This document shows positions 20,893 to 32,500 of a stretch of 64,000 bases of DNA, piece after piece. Within the stretch, counting starts at the first letter, position 1. Each line of letters starts with the position of its first letter. The DNA comes from Eucalyptus grandis (taxonomy: Eukaryota; Streptophyta; Magnoliopsida; Myrtales; Myrtaceae), in assembly GCF_016545825.1 (NCBI RefSeq), contig NC_052620.1:6324001-6388000 (forward strand), given 5' to 3'. The notes under the pieces were generated by a model. It was given only the letters and a program-made list of their open reading frames with translations, had not been told where the DNA came from and made no database searches. The position numbers were made by a program, and so were the translations under genes.

Positions 20893-21985
20893 AAGTACAG
20901 TTTACAGCCATTTGAGACAGATTTCAGACGTTGGAATATTAGCTTTGGCGTCTACACGCACCCTGAGTCTCTTCTTGGATCTCTGAGGGCCTTCGAGTTA
21001 ACTGACAAAAGAGATTTTTCCTTTTATCGTTACTCTATTCATTATGAGAATCAAACTTTAATGAATTATTTTCTCGTCCTATAAGTTGGGTAGTGTAATA
21101 ACTTGATATGAGGAGACTTTTCATTGCGATTTGTAATTTATGTCCTAAACGTACGTATCTATCTACTAACAGCCAGTAATTTTTATAGACCATTATAAGC
21201 TTCAATGAGGAAATGTAATTTTCTCCAAAAAGCTATGCAGAATTAAAGAAAAGATCGCCTCAAAAAAATAATTGACTAATGAGTTATGTTCACCGAAGTT
21301 TTGCCTACTCAAATTTTTTGTAGCAAGAGAAATGACAGGCTTAATTCCTACTAATTCCCTATATATTCTTGTTCGCCAAAATAATAATTTCTTCATGTGG
21401 TTAGTAATTTTTTCATGTGAGACACTAACTTTTCTAAGCGATTTGTAAATTTCAATGGTTAAGAATGACTCATACCGAAAGTTATTATATTGTACACAAA
21501 GTTAGGAACTTTTCATAGTATAGCAAGTGTGAAACTTTCATGATACTTCAAGAGGATAGTCACACCGGTCGCCACCCCTCCCCGCTCTTACAATTGCCAA
21601 AAATAAAGGAAAGAAAAGAAACTTTATATGTTCAAATATGTATGTGTCCATATGCTGTGACTAGAAATTGCTCTAGAACGATTAGTATGTATTAACGGGA
21701 AAATGATATAGTATTTAACTCATCTGAAATTACCGTTTAGTTTCTAGAGATAAAAAGTTTGGTCGATAGTATGTCCTACGATAGTATTCTGCCAAATCAC
21801 ATGACTACAAATTTGGTGGCCAGAAGTTTTAGCGATATCTACCTATCGTAAGCTTATAGAAGAATGCGTCTCAGTACATGTACAGCTATGACAAGATAAT
21901 ATTTTTTAGGCTCCATTATTTAGTGGAAAATTTCCCATCGGAAAAAAAATATATATATTCATTTTTAGACGTTTGAATTCTTGTA
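20893..21985. other. Intergenic, no gene recognised
   Basis: AT-rich. The 3' half of an unrecognised 83-codon ORF (20833-21084) lies here. Nothing else supported. Confidence 0.5.
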
Positions 21986-23719
21986 GCTAGCAAGTATTTC
22001 CTAAAGGAAGGTGAATAGGTGATTCAAATTGAAGACGAAATTGGAAAGGTCGAGATTTAAGTCTGAACTTAGAGTGCAAAGTTAATAATATGAATAAATT
22101 TTAGAAGCAATTTAGCAAGTGTGCAACAAACTATAGTAATAAGCAGCAAGAGGTTAGGGATAAGAGAATTTGTGCCACAAGAGTAAGGGTGAATTTGGTT
22201 CAATTTTGGGAATGGGCTTTGAATGTAAAGTAAATGCTAAAAGCCAAAATCCTTTGGGGAAATGCATATTATGTTTGGTAAACATTCTTTGCAAAGCCAT
22301 TTTAGGTTCAAGTTGTGCTTGGTTAAAAACTGTTACGACGGGCTTTGGTTACATTTCTTGTAGTGAGCCAGATCAGGTGTCAATTGGCGTCGATTAAGGA
22401 CGCCTGACCTAAGCGACCGTCACCTACACCTAGGTCATGTGAGGGTTACACAATCCCAAGTGAAGGCTACTTAAGGTTATGCGACTAGGCGATCACCAGC
22501 CTAGGGTTGCATGACCTCAGGGGAGGGTTGCTTGAGGTTGCGCAACCCAAGCAACCGCCACCTAAGTCTCATGACCCTCATCGACCTTTCGCCAACAAAT
22601 CGCCAGCCAAACTAAAGAATCTGGCAAAGAAGATGAACAGTTACAAAAGGTGCAAAATTGAAAAACTAAAGAATTAGTGAGGGTAATTTTGAAAGAAAAA
22701 TAATTTTAATCCTAGTTTTAGTATTTCGCAAATACTAACTTCGGAATGTTAGGTGAGAGTAGCTTTGGGCTTCAACATTCCCAAGGCTAGTATTTGGCCG
22801 AAGGCTACTTCAAAATATTTGTCAAACACCTCAGCATTTTCTCAAGGGATTTTGGAGGGGGAAAACCCTTTGGAAAAGTTGAACTAAATGCATCCTTATA
22901 ACAATTCAGCTTATATCAAGCCTACATCCACCCTTTGATACTTACAGCATACTGGTTGGATTGAACTAGATGATCAATAAGAAATTATAGTAGTGAGTAA
23001 TAATACTCAGTTTGTGATAGGTCTCACTATCTCACTCAATCACTCTTTCAATAGTTCTCTAAGATCATAAAATTGTAGCCCAAGAAAGATAAATATGCCA
23101 GATTGAAATTCTCTCAAACTTTGGAATTCTTGATTCTAGACTTTGACTTGTACATTCTCCTCCTTGGTTTCCTTTTATACTCCTTTACTTTCCAATCAAG
23201 CCATTGGACAATCTTTGGAGGATCATCTTCCAATTTATCCATTGGACAAATATGTATCAAGAACATTGAGTAGTTGTTGAGTGGCAAAATTTGCATCTCC
23301 ATTTGATTCTAATCACTCATATAACTAGATTCTTGATTTCCAAAAGTAGAGGTCACCATTTATAGAAAGTAACTTGTCTCGAGATTGATTTCCTAATCAA
23401 TTAAGGTGTTTTGCCTTATAATGTTGGTTTGCAAAACAATTTTTATTATTGAGTTAATCAAGTCTCTTTAAATATGAAATTCGAGCTAGATCACTAGTCG
23501 TTATATAAATTATGAACTTGTGTCTGAATGGGAACATAAGTAGTTCTCTAAGTCTAAAGAACTTAATCTTAAGTATAAAGTCTAAATTTGTTTCCCTTAA
23601 AGTAAATTTCACAATCTTGACGTGAGTCTAAACAAGATCAAGATTGCTATAGGCTTCTCTTTCAAGAGTATTTCCTTGAAACAAAAATACTTCAAGACAT
23701 TTATTGGATTTACCAAACA
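21986..23719 (-). mobile_element. Solo-LTR-like Copia fragment, interrupted by a TIR element
   Basis: Read on the minus strand it starts TGTTTGGTAAATCC (plus 23719 downward), passes AAAGGAGTATAAAAGGAAACC (about 23170-23190) and GGTGGATGTAGGCTTGATAT (about 22920-22940), is interrupted at 22898-22184, then ends with CACCTATTCACCTTCC and ACTTGCTAGC near 21986. The same landmarks in the same order occur in the LTR at 1936-2842. Without the insert it is about 1.0 kb. No polypurine tract or primer-binding site flanks it, so a solo LTR is the simplest reading. Flanking target duplications are not clean. Confidence 0.6.
22184..22898. mobile_element. Non-autonomous TIR DNA transposon (PIF/Harbinger-like?)
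   Basis: Left end TAAGGGTGAATTTGGTTCAA (22184) and the reverse complement of the right end, TAAGGATGCATTTAGTTCAA, match at 17 of 20 bases. A TAA lies at both outer edges, as for TWA-targeting PIF/Harbinger elements, but the exact border is ambiguous. The ~715-bp body has no transposase. Its middle (22390-22600) is GC-richer with repeated GTTGC, GCGCAACCCAAGCAACCG words. It sits inside the reverse-oriented LTR. Confidence 0.65.
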
Positions 23720-23879
23720 ATCATGGATAATTTTGTCAACTTCAAAATTCATCAAGAAGTTTTCTCAATATTGATCGCTTGAGAAAATCAATGAATGGAA
23801 ATTCTATACTTAACTTCAAGAAAATGATTCCCTCTTTTAACAATAAAGAATCATTTTTCATAAATGACTAAACCTCGAC

Positions 23880-25745
23880 CAGAGACCTTGGCACTTAGGC
23901 ATGGGAACCCTAATGCCCATGACAGGGTCCTCAGTAGTAGGGCCAGGTCTCTTGGGTCCTCGACAGTTGGGGCTGAGTCATAGGGGTCCAACTTAGGTCC
24001 ATAGAGGTCGAGTCCAAGTTTGTTGAGGCTAGTCTAGGTACACCAATGCCAATACTCGGGTTTCATTGATCATGCTTGGTTATTTGGCTCCTCGAGTCCA
24101 AGTCTGTTGAGGATAGGCTAGGTACACCAATGACAATACTTGGGTTTCATTGATCATGCTCGGTTATCTGGCTCATGCGATCAAGTCATTGGTGCCCAAG
24201 TCTGTGTTCATTGATTTTGGGGTTGGTTCCTCATCTCCCGAACCCCCAGATTGACAAGGCTAGGCCATTATCCCTCAAGGCCAAGACCTTGAGACTCAAA
24301 CTCAAGTACCTAGCTCCCTTGACCAAGTCATCGACACCTAAGCCCGAGTCTATTGAAGCCAGGCTTGAGATCCTAGTGTCTGTGCTTAGGACCTCGTGCC
24401 CATGTTCCCAATGGCCATACCCAAAGTATTTTGGCTTTTGTGCCCAAGTCATTGGCACTTTGGTGTATGTCCATCAAGGTCAAGTTCAATTCCTCAGTGG
24501 ACAAGCTCGGGTACCCAAAGGTTGGGCTCAGCCTTGGTCGCTCGAAAATGAGCCCAAGAAATGCTGAGCCCAAGATCTCGATGCTTGTACCCAAGTCTCT
24601 ATGGTCATGCTCGAGTTATTGACATCCAAGCCAAGGTTGACCAAGGCTGGGCTTGGGAATTGGATGCATGTGCCTAGATCCTTGGCAACTATTCACTCGC
24701 TAGACACCATGCCCTTGTCCTCAAAAGCCATGCTCTAGCATCCATCTCCTACGCTCACTTGTTGGTGCTTCGGCCCAAGACCTTATCGCCATGTCCATGT
24801 CCTTGACAACCGTGCCGAGGCACCTAATTCCTGGGCCCAAGTTGCCAATGCCCAAACTCAAACCGATAAAGACTAGACCCATGTCTCTCGAGGTAAGCCT
24901 CAAGACCCCGGTGCTCATGCTTAGCGGTCATCGTTGAGTACTGGGCTCTCATGCCCAAGTCATTGACACCAAGGCTTGAGTTCATTGAGGTTGGGCTCGG
25001 TTCCTCAACGATTAAGCTCAAGTTCACAAAGGTTGGGCCTCGATCCCTCGAGGCTAGGCTTGTACCTTGTTGCTTATGCCCAAGTCCCTAGTGATTGTGC
25101 CTGATTATTTGGCTTTTGTGACCAAGTCAACAACGTCTAAGCCTGGGACCTAATGCTTGTGCCCCAATCCCTTATGGCTATACCTAGCTACCTAGCTACC
25201 ACACCTAAGTCGTTGGCACATAGGCCCAAGTCGATCGAGACTTGACTTAATTCCTTGGCTGCCAAGCCTAAGTACATAAAGCCTGGGCTCAAGCCTCTTG
25301 AAGCCAGGCATAATGCCCTTACTACTATGTCCGAACGCTTGGCTCTTGCACCCAAGTCAATGGTACCTAAGCTTTAGTCAATTGAGATTAGGCTTGGGTC
25401 ATCGATGCCCATGCTTGAGTCCCCAGTGATTGTGCTCGAGAAACCTCAACCCTACAATTGAGATCGACTATAGGGCTTGGGCGCCCAGTAACTTATCCCA
25501 AGGCTTCGAGGTCTAAGCCTTGTCTTTAACACTTAAGCCAATTTCTTGACCGTTAAGTTTAGGACCCTAGCAGACAAGCCTAAGTCCCTCGAGGTCAGGC
25601 TTAAGATCTCAGCACTAGTACCAGTGTCTTCACTAATCATGCCCAAGTCCCCAAGTCCTCGATAACTAAGCTTATCTTCCACGTGACTGCGTCCAAGAAA
25701 CCCATGCCCAAGGTCCAAGTATCCCAAGGTTGGGTCCAAGGTCTA
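23880..25745. repeat. Degenerate GC-rich minisatellite block
   Basis: About 1.85 kb in which words such as CCCAAGTC, TCGAGG, AGGCTTGGG and TTGGCACC recur at irregular spacing, clearly higher in GC than its surroundings. A clean 84-bp direct duplication (GAGTCCAAG...GGTTTCATTGATCATGCT) occurs at about 24008-24175. Open stretches on both strands here are by-products of the repeat and share no conserved domain. Similar words (GGGTCC, CCAAGTCTGGG) recur at 33520-34720. Confidence 0.75.
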
Positions 25746-26444
25746 AGCATTGGAGCTTGCATAAGAGATATAATAATTTTTTACAATCTATTAAAGTATT
25801 TATGTTATGAAAATTTGATTCGATAAAATTGAACTTAATATTTGATGGTATTACATATATAGCCTTTATATTGCATGAGTGCACATCTCTTTTAAAAAAG
25901 ATAAAAGCAATTCTTCCTTTCAAATGAAGGGAAAAAGAATTTCACTTCATTCTCAAATTTCAGTCAATATAAAAAATAATTATCATTTTTCTGAAAAATG
26001 ACTTTTTAGAAAATATTTTCTAAATGTGTCTAATTTTTTTATGAAACAAACGAAAGCTTAGTGAGTTTATTAACTTTTTAAAATTGGAAAATTAGATTTT
26101 TTTTTCTCTATCATAGAACGCTAGTTGTTTCATTTGTTTCTTTCCTTTTCAAAACATATTTAGTCTCAACATTTCCTCTTTCCTTATTTATTGAATATCG
26201 ACTCAATCAATGTGACCACCCTTCCTATACGAGAATGGGAAGGTGAGAGATTAAGGTTGGGATAATTTAGTTTCAAATGTGAATTTCGATTCTCAGCTTG
26301 TAAATAAACGAGATAAAAGTCAGAATAGAGAAGAACCGACCTCAAAAAAAAAAAAAAAATTGACTCGCAAAAACTGGAATTTACAAATTTATCGGCGAAG
26401 AGCAGAAATTATTTGCAAACTTGCCACGGCGTCTCTCCCAGCAA
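25746..26444. other. AT-rich intergenic DNA / upstream region of EME1
   Basis: No gene seen. An A run at 26346-26360 lies about 190 bp upstream of the EME1 start codon. Confidence 0.5.
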
Positions 26445-26452
26445 TTTGGCGC
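26445..26452 (+). promoter_or_regulatory. E2F-type site TTTGGCGC upstream of EME1
   Basis: TTTGGCGC matches the E2F consensus TTTSSCGC exactly and lies 91 bp before the EME1 ATG. E2F control is common for plant S-phase and repair genes, so the position is meaningful, though an 8-base match can be chance. Confidence 0.5.
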
Positions 26453-26542
26453 TCGAAAGATCGCTGTTCGATTTCAAGCTCTTCTGCAATCGCTTCGCCT
26501 GGCCTCGCCTCCCCTCCGATCGGAAAACCTCCCGCCCCGAAA

Positions 26543-29500
26543 ATGTCCGACCCGATTCTCCTCTCCGACGAGGAAGACGACCGCATCGTGCTCTGCACCC
26601 CCACTCCGGTCCCCTCCCGGAAGCACCGCCGCGTAGGGGCCGGGGCCGGCGCCTGGCCGGAGCCGACGGTCCTGGTCGTGGACGACGACCCGACGCCGCG
26701 GAAGCCGGGCCCCGCCTCCGCCTCCACGCCCTCGTTCGTGGCCGAGACTCCGATGTCGGACGTCGCCGTCGTGAAGTGCGCCGCGAGGGCGGGCTCTTCC
26801 GCGGGCGACCAGGCTAGGGCTCCCGAGGCTCCTCCGGAACGCGCCGGTGAGTCCCTTCGTTTGCTGAAATCGCTGCGGTGGTTGTTGTTTCCGTAGGGTT
26901 CGGGGTTGCTGCGGTGTTGAATTTGATTGGACGCCTGGTTCTCCGGAAGATGAACAGTGATCCTTTGGAGTGATCTCTCTCTTTTTTTTTTTGGGGGGTG
27001 TGTAACTGCAAGCGGAATTGATCTGACATTGACGTATGACGTAATCTGTTGGTGTTTTCAAGTTGAATTTTTGTTTGATGTTGCCATTTTACTGGTAAAA
27101 AGCAGAACTTTTTTATCTTAATCCTGTCAATGTGACCAATATGCAGTAGAGACTACCAAATCCATTCGAGTAAACCTCAGAAAGAAATTGTTGTTGTGAG
27201 AATGAATGCTGGGAAAAGATAGTATTAGAGGTTCTATTCGATGGTGCTGGTATTTTGAAGAGTTTTGATCTCATGCGACAGCTTTAGCACTTTCGGTCTT
27301 TGATGGAAGTTTCTGCATCAACATTAGAAATGTTTAGCGCTCATGCAACGGCTTTAGTGCTCTCCTTATGTTGAAATTTCTGTATTGAGTAATAATGCAA
27401 TCTCAATCTTATTCATAATGCTTTTGCATACCAACAAAATGAGTTTCATCAAATTTGTCATTGCTACGGATGGTGGATGTGAGGCTGGTCAGTAGTCACA
27501 GCACTCCCACTGAACATGAAGATAGAAATGCTTTTGGAGCAAAATTTAGATTTGTGAAAGCCATACTAACAGGATTTTGTTCTATTATATTCGTTTCTTC
27601 TCTTTGTTTGAAGTTTTAGTAATATCATGACAAGGATCTTTTTGAATGAAATAATGGTAAGTGTGGTTGGAACTGATGTGAGGATGTTTATTAGTAATGG
27701 CGATCTTCAAATCCTCTCCAAGCTACTTTGTCCCTGATTGCGGACTTTCTGGCTCATGAAATTGTTCATTGAGTGATGCCATTAATGTGAATAAGGTGCA
27801 CGATATTGCAAGGGATTTGTTGCAAAGCGCCCTTCTGATACTCGTGTCAATGTTGCTAATCTCTATTGGCATACCAATAAATCTTCTTCTTTAGATATTG
27901 TAAATGTAAATTGTGCTAATTCTATTGACATTCTGTTGATTTGTCTTAGAATAAAGGAAATTGCAATGGAGAAAGTTAGGATCTCTTGCGTGATGCATGA
28001 GACCTCTCTGGGGTTACCTATGGGATACTGTCTCTTTTACTCCTATAGTTGTTGCAATTAGGAAGAGTAACCCCAGATAGACGAGGGTCTTATGCATCAT
28101 GCTCACGGGATTAAATTTTCTTCATCATAATATCTTTCTATGTAAATTGACAAAATGTCATTAGAAACCATCTCTGTGACATTTTGCATGACATTTTGCA
28201 TCAGTAAGAGAAGTATATTATAGTAGTGGAGATAGGTCACATAAGTTGAAGAGTTGAATTGTAATAGTCTTCTTCCAATGTCATGCGTGTTAAGGACATT
28301 TGGCACTGTCATTGCTTAGAATGATTTCCTTAGCCCAGCAATCTATTACTGTGGATGGAAAAATTTTGGGACGAATATTAATCAAACCTCCTGGGGAAAA
28401 GAGATTAGAATGATTCTAATCTAATAAAGCTACCACGTTTGACAACATCATTGTTGTAGTGTCATGAAGTACTTCAAGCAAATAATGAAGAAGGAATATT
28501 ACCTTACCTTCTTTTTGGTGTGGTCTTTTTGATTTATGATGATTGATCACAATTATTGAAATTCACTAATGCTAGATCAGGAGAGATTTAAGATATCATT
28601 ATTTTGCACGAGGTGACCTGAACTGAAGTGACAATTATGGGTTCTTACGCACAGATAATGTTGGCATATGAATGATCATAAATTTGCGTTTGATGGCCCA
28701 TTTAACTAGTAAAATCAACCTTTTAGGTCTAAATCCTATTAAAAACCAATATGCTGTACTGACCAGGGGACCTAGTTGACCAAACTTGCAAAAGAAATTG
28801 TCATCATCAGAGTAAATGCTGAGAAATGATAGCATTGAAAGTTACATCTTATGATGCTTATAATCGAAGAGTTTCTCATGTGACAGCTTTAGCACTCTGG
28901 GTCTTAGATAGAAATTTCTGCTTCGACTTGTCAATCATACTTTGATTGTTGTTACACAAGTAGCTGCACAAATCTTTCTCTGTGATCCTTTCAAAAGATT
29001 GTGTTTGAATTATAATTTGCTTTGCAGTAAGAATTACATCTTTGGCTCTAATTCTTTTTGGACCATAGAATAGCTGAACTCTGTATTATTTGCAAATTCG
29101 ATAGTACATAATCCTTCATTGCATGTCTGCTGGCATTGGGTGTGCATGCGAATGCTTATGATGTTGTGGCCTTAGGTTTATCCTATCTGGCCCGCACTAA
29201 GTTTAGACTTAGGCTAGGCATTATTAGTGGCTAATGCTAATTCCTATTTCTATAAATTCTTTGTGATATCTGTTAGAATATATAAATAATAAGCCACATC
29301 TTCATCTAAAGGCTTAAGTTTTTAGAATAGTTGCAAATCTCACATGATATCAGAGCTGGAGGTCCTGAGTTCACATATTTCCGAGCCCCATTTGCCTCCT
29401 CAATTAAATTTCCACACTTAGTACTAGGCAAAAGGCCAAACTAAGCGTGAGGAGGAGTATTAAAATATTTAAATAATAAACCTCATCTTCATCTAATAGC

Positions 29501-32500
29501 TTAAGCTTTTAGAACAATTGACAATGGTCCCACAAAATCTTATAATATCTACATATCTTTGTTCTGAAAGACAAATAGATGTATCATAGGTGCATTTTCT
29601 TTGTTCAGTTCTGATGCCATTCTTCATGTTCTTAATGTCTCATGCGTGTATAATCTAGGTATGAGCAGGCTCATTTTTCTGGAATCTGATAATGAGTCTG
29701 ATGGCTTTCTCGGAAGTGGGCTATGGAAGGGAAATGGGACCAGTTTCGCTTCTCATGCAGTAAAAGATTTTGGACATGGCATAAATTTTGTAGATTCCAC
29801 AGATTCTGATGGTAAGCAATCTTCATATTGGATGTTCTTGTTCTTTCTCATGAGCCGCATTTGATGTTAAATTATTATTAAACTAGGAATGCTACTTCTT
29901 TTTGGTGCTAAAATGTATTGCACATGAATGAAATATGATTATTAGGGAATGATGATCTAATTCAAACATCTGAAGGTGGTGCATGTCCAGCACAATTGCC
30001 ATGTGATGTGTACACTTACCAGGTAACTTGTGGTGAGATGGTATTAAATTGGTTTTCCTTTTCTTTTTACAATTTAGTACTTACTATTGGTGCTGATATG
30101 CACTAAACATTGATTTTAACTTTTCACCTATTTAAGGATTTCGTGGGGAGATATAACAGATGGGCTGTGCTGGTTCATGATTTTGAGTTATAGCTGGTTT
30201 TAGTTGCTAGTCATCAGTTGTTTCTGCTATCATGTGATTGGTGTTATTTTAATTTATTTGTAAAAAGAAAGACATCAAATTCTTGTTTACAGTAAAACGT
30301 GTGCAAAAAAAAAAAAAGCCTAAGGATTTTATGCTGTCATTTGATGGTCCTTTGATATTTAATTAGGTACATGATTCTCCCGACAAAGAAAATTTTGGCA
30401 TAGAGCAGGTGGACGATGAGCCAAAACACCCGACTGGAAGTAAATCATATGCTGAGGAGAAAGATAGTGCCCAGCAGATGGATTGGAAGTCAAATTGTCA
30501 AAGCAAAGCAAAACAAAATGCTCAGAAGAAGGATGATACAAATAAAGCAAAAAAGAAGAAGACTGACGAGGAGAAGATTAGGATGAAGGAAGAGAAGAAA
30601 CGGAAGAAAGAGGTCAGCAAATGGTGGATTATTGCTAGTTTTATGTGTTTAAGGTGATTAATTGACCTCAATCAATTGTGCAGGAAGCCAAATTGCAACA
30701 AGCCATCATGAAGGCTGAAGCTGCAGAGTTGAAGAAGTTGCACAAAGAGAAGCAAAAATGGGAGAAGGGGAAATTTGCATTGAAGTCCATTGTAGCAGAA
30801 ATAGATGCAAAAGTGGTTGAAATGGGTTCGATTGGAGGTAAGGTGAAAAAATGCTTCCACATCATCATTTCATTTTCTTTAATCATTACAAATTTGTTGT
30901 TGAAGTCATAACCTTACTATTTTAATCAAACAAATTTTGGTTCCAGGACATCTTCTTTCTAGGTTTACTGATAAAGGACTTACGTTCCGCGTAAAGGCGA
31001 ATCCAATTGAAAGATCAATCTTGTGGACCATGACAGCTCCAGAACATTTATCACAGGTGAATAGTGATTGAAGCGTATAAATTTTCCTTGTCCAATATCT
31101 TACAATTTTTCTATTTGAATGCCTTATTTTATGATCCTAATAACTTCTTCTTCATTGTTAAACCTGAGTTTGCATGAACTTCAAATTACTATATGGCTTT
31201 AAAAGCCTTACCCTTTGAGTGTGGTAATACAATCAACATAATTTAAATACTTAATATATAGACTTCATTTTGGTGTGCTAGAATTGAATTAGCTCATTAC
31301 GTAATGGGATTCTGGAATTATGGATTCAGAATGTTTTAATACATATTTCAACCAATGTGAATAAGGTGCACAATTTTGAAAGCTAATTTATTGAAATGTT
31401 CACTTCTTACACACGCGTCACTGTTGCTAACTTCCACCGGCAAACTAATGAATCTTCTTTTAATATAGAAAAATCCAAGGTTTGTTAACTCTAATGACAA
31501 TTGTGTTTATCTGTTTTTGAATATGGGAGATGCAAAGGAGTAAGTTAGGATGCACAATCACCTTCTCTCTTGGGCTAATAACAGTGGAGATAGCAATTGT
31601 AATGCAAGTGGAAGTTGAATTGTAATAAATCTTGTTCCAATATCATGCATGTCATAGACATTGGGCACAGTTGTTGCTTTGAGTGATTTCCTTAGCACAT
31701 AAATCCGTTGCCATGGGCGGGAAAATTATGAAATGTATATGAATGGTACTTCCTTAGTAAGTGTGCTCGGAACAATCCTAATCATATGCACTATAACTTT
31801 TGACAAGATAGGTGTTCTAGTTAGTGTTAGGAAGAACGTCAAGCAAAAAATGGAGGAGGAGTTTACCCTACATTCTTTTGACTGTGTCCTAACAATTGCA
31901 GTTATTAAAAGTCAATGATCTGGATGCTGTATTGTTCAGGGATTTTAGGTTATCATTATATTCACAGGGCATGGATTTTGTTGGTGTACGATGATGTTGA
32001 TTTGGAGCTAGCTATCATATGTTACTCCCTTTTACATATAATCTCTGCCGATGATTTGTCTTGGTTTCCATCACCTATCGATGTTATCTTTAGCTGTGAA
32101 TGTGTTAATTCGGTCTTCTGTAGAGATTATATGATATGATATGGTGTGTTTCAATCAACCTATCTCCCTTATAGGGGTGTGCAACCGGACCGGATATACT
32201 TGGTTCCCGGACTGGCCCACCCAAAAAACAGGGTCAGGAACCGGTTTCAACGGGAACCGGTTCCCAAAATTTGGAACCGGTTTAAATCGGTCCGGGAACA
32301 GGTTCAGAGTGATTACCCACCCAGAAATTGGTTCCTTCCTGGACCAGTTTTAGAATCGGTTCCCGGATCGGTTTTGTAAGTAAATGTCCAAAAACTCTTT
32401 TTTTTCCCCGATTTTTATTTTTACTCCCGCAATCACACGACGTTTTTCCTCTTGGCTCTCTCAAACCCGCACGGGAGGACATTCCTCTTCCTCACTTCTT

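Noticed and set aside
24175..25923. Overlapping ORFs on both strands in the GC-rich block
   Set aside because: They arise from a degenerate minisatellite that lacks stops by composition; no start context, domain or splice signals.
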